Assembly (NCBI GenBank): GCA_963785735.1
Contig: CAWAWJ010000001.1
Span: 868,001-932,000 of the forward strand
DNA from: REEB95 sp963785735
Lineage (GTDB): Bacteria > Pseudomonadota > Alphaproteobacteria > ATCC43930 > CGMCC-115725
DNA length: 64,000 nt
Direction: 5' to 3'
A model generated the notes under the pieces. It saw only the letters and a list, made by a program, of their open reading frames with translations. It was not told the origin of the DNA and searched no databases. This document shows positions 62,626-64,000 of this stretch, piece after piece. How positions within the stretch are numbered: the stretch's first letter is position 1; every line of letters starts with the position of its first letter. A program made the translations under genes and the position numbers.

Positions 62626-64000
62626 TCAGCCGACGCCGCGCCAGGCCGATTCCGGCGCGTCATCCTGTCCGTCCATCGCGACGGGCAAGGTGATGGTGAT
62701 GGTGGTGCCGACATTGAGCGCGCTCTTAATCTCAAAATGCCCGCCATGCAGCTCGATCAGGCTCTTCGACAGCGGCAATCCCAATCCCGTGCCCTCATGC
62801 GCGCGCGTCATGGCGTTCGAAATCTGGCCAAAGGGCTCGAGCGCCCGGGGAATATCCTTCTCCGCCATGCCGATGCCGGTATCGGTAACCGTGATCATGA
62901 CCGCGCCTTCCCAGACGCTGGCCGCGATCGACACCTTGCCGCCGCTCGGCGTGAACTTGATGGCGTTGGACAAGAGGTTGAGCACCACCTGGCGCAGCCG
63001 GGTGAGGTCGGCGTGGACCGGCGGGATGTTCGGGCCGATACGGCAGCTCAGCGTTATGCCCGCGGCTGCGGCCTGGGGTTCCATCAGCCGCGCCGATTCC
63101 TCGATGATCGTGTCCAGCGGCACGACCTCGAGATGCAGTTCGGTCTTGCCCGACTGCAATTTGGCGATATCCAGGATGTCGTTGATGATGACGAGCAAAT
63201 GCTCGCCGCTGCGCCGGATCAGCGTGGCATATTCGCGATAGCGCGCGGGTTGCGGACCGAAAATTCCCTGCTCGATGATCTGCGAGAAACCGATAACCGC
63301 GTTCAAGGGCGTCCGCAGCTCGTGGCTCATGGTGGCGAGGAACGAGCTCTTGGTCCGGTCGGTGCGCTCGGCCGTCTCGCGCGCCTGGCGCTCGGCCTGC
63401 TCGCTCCTCCGGAGCGCGTTCTCCTGCTGCTTCATCTGGGTGATGTCGGTGTGGAAGCAGACCATGCCGCCTTCCCTTGTCCTGCGCTCGCGCGTCAGCA
63501 CCCAGCGGCCGCCTATGAGCTGCTGCACGATCTCGCCCGTGGCATCCCGGTGCGCCTGAAGGCGGTGATCGACGATCTGCTGCATGATGTCGGAGTCCGC
63601 GGCCTCGTCATAACCGCCGTAAGCGGCCATGGCGCGGATCAGAGTCTCGAACCGCACGCCGGGGACCAGTAGCGGCTGGAGCGAGTCCGGATAGAAATCG
63701 ATATAATACTGGTTGCACAACACCATCCGGTCGTCGCAATCGAACAGCGCCAAGGCTCCGGGAGCGGCTTCAATGGCGCTCTGCAACCGGTTCTCCGCGG
63801 TGGTCCGGGCGCGCGCTTCCCTGGCGAGGGTGCGGGCGAGCCAGAGCGCGACCAGCGTTATCAGCGCCATCAGCGGCAGGTCGATGGCGAGGAAGTCGAG
63901 GAAAACCGGCGATGACAGAGCCGGCGTCCCGGTCACGACCAGTCGCAGCGGGAAACCGCCGACGTCGCGGTTGGTGACGATATCGTCCGCCTTCCCCTTG
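62626..64000 (-). CDS. PAS-containing sensor histidine kinase, partial at 5' end
   Basis: The frame stays open to base 64000 (KADDIVTNRDVGGFPLRLVV upstream of the first methionine-like start), so the N-terminus lies outside the window; that segment looks like the end of an extracytoplasmic sensor domain. A membrane helix (FLAIDLPLMALITLVALWL) is followed by a PAS domain (AIEAAPGALALFDCDDRMV), a HisKA H-box SFLATMSHELRTPLNAVIGF and a full HATPase (N-box LLSNAIKFTPSGG, G1 VTDTGIGMA, G2 GTGLGLPLSKS). No receiver domain follows. No response regulator is visible. Confidence 0.9.
   Translation of the reverse strand, partial: KGKADDIVTNRDVGGFPLRLVVTGTPALSSPVFLDFLAIDLPLMALITLVALWLARTLAREARARTTAENRLQSAIEAAPGALALFDCDDRMVLCNQYYIDFYPDSLQPLLVPGVRFETLIRAMAAYGGYDEAADSDIMQQIVDHRLQAHRDATGEIVQQLIGGRWVLTRERRTREGGMVCFHTDITQMKQQENALRRSEQAERQARETAERTDRTKSSFLATMSHELRTPLNAVIGFSQIIEQGIFGPQPARYREYATLIRRSGEHLLVIINDILDIAKLQSGKTELHLEVVPLDTIIEESARLMEPQAAAAGITLSCRIGPNIPPVHADLTRLRQVVLNLLSNAIKFTPSGGKVSIAASVWEGAVMITVTDTGIGMAEKDIPRALEPFGQISNAMTRAHEGTGLGLPLSKSLIELHGGHFEIKSALNVGTTITITLPVAMDGQDDAPESAWRGVG

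Overview
The window looks like a chromosomal segment of a GC-rich alphaproteobacterium. Supporting signs are the Usg-type protein, a CIRCE-controlled groESL, a CydP-CydA-CydB-CydX oxidase with an FNR/FixK-type box, paired half-size chromate transporters, a Tat-dependent nitrate/taurine-type ABC importer and protocatechuate 4,5-cleavage genes. I cannot name the genus. Many genes overlap by four bases (ATGA), so operon structure is unusually clear.

Region 1 (1-12490) is a genomic island of visibly lower and uneven GC. It ends at the 3' end of a tRNA-Gly(CCC) gene, next to a tyrosine integrase at 11321-12391; its other end lies outside the window. It carries a truncated gene of unknown family divergent from a 1241-residue SIR2-domain protein (defence-type), a second tyrosine integrase, a frameshifted TetR-like gene, small and hypothetical membrane proteins, an AlpA/excisionase-like protein, a TacA-TacT toxin-antitoxin pair with a candidate operator, and a frameshifted class III nucleotidyl-cyclase-like gene.

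Region 2 (12.6-34 kb) is core-like. It holds a ligA-ligB-ligC-ligJ operon for protocatechuate 4,5-cleavage, ada, a three-gene ABC importer, an aldo/keto reductase, envelope enzymes (L,D-transpeptidase, DUF882/M15 peptidase), chromate transport, an FMN reductase, a TauE-type permease, an arsR-arsC-aqpS operon, a HAD phosphatase with pyrD, and an AsmA-family gene that is frameshifted as sequenced.

Region 3 (34-40.2 kb) holds an OmpA-like lipoprotein, a Spy/CpxP-like protein, a CsbD protein and a DUF3309-like peptide. Two of these genes share an almost identical upstream promoter-like block. Next come two toxin-antitoxin modules (dinJ-yafQ with a perfect 19-bp palindrome, higB-higA flanked by two copies of a repeat) and an AT-rich gene joining a GHKL ATPase domain to a C-terminal HEPN-like R-x4-H motif. 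This last gene is the best candidate for an undescribed defence protein here.

Region 4 (40.4-64 kb) is core-like again: groESL (groL broken by a one-base insertion), usg, ctaA, methylmalonyl-CoA mutase, MFS and Atm1-type transporters, rpmB, metK, ahcY, cydPABX, a COG0523 GTPase beside a periplasmic binding protein, an FMN-dependent alpha-hydroxyacid dehydrogenase, and a PAS-containing hybrid-free histidine kinase running off the right edge.

Five genes (1-388, 5813-6779, 10512-11262, 32118-34003, 40462-42106) are each split by what looks like a single-base indel. Because one is groL, sequencing or assembly indels are as likely as real pseudogenes, and this should be settled before calling any of them dead.
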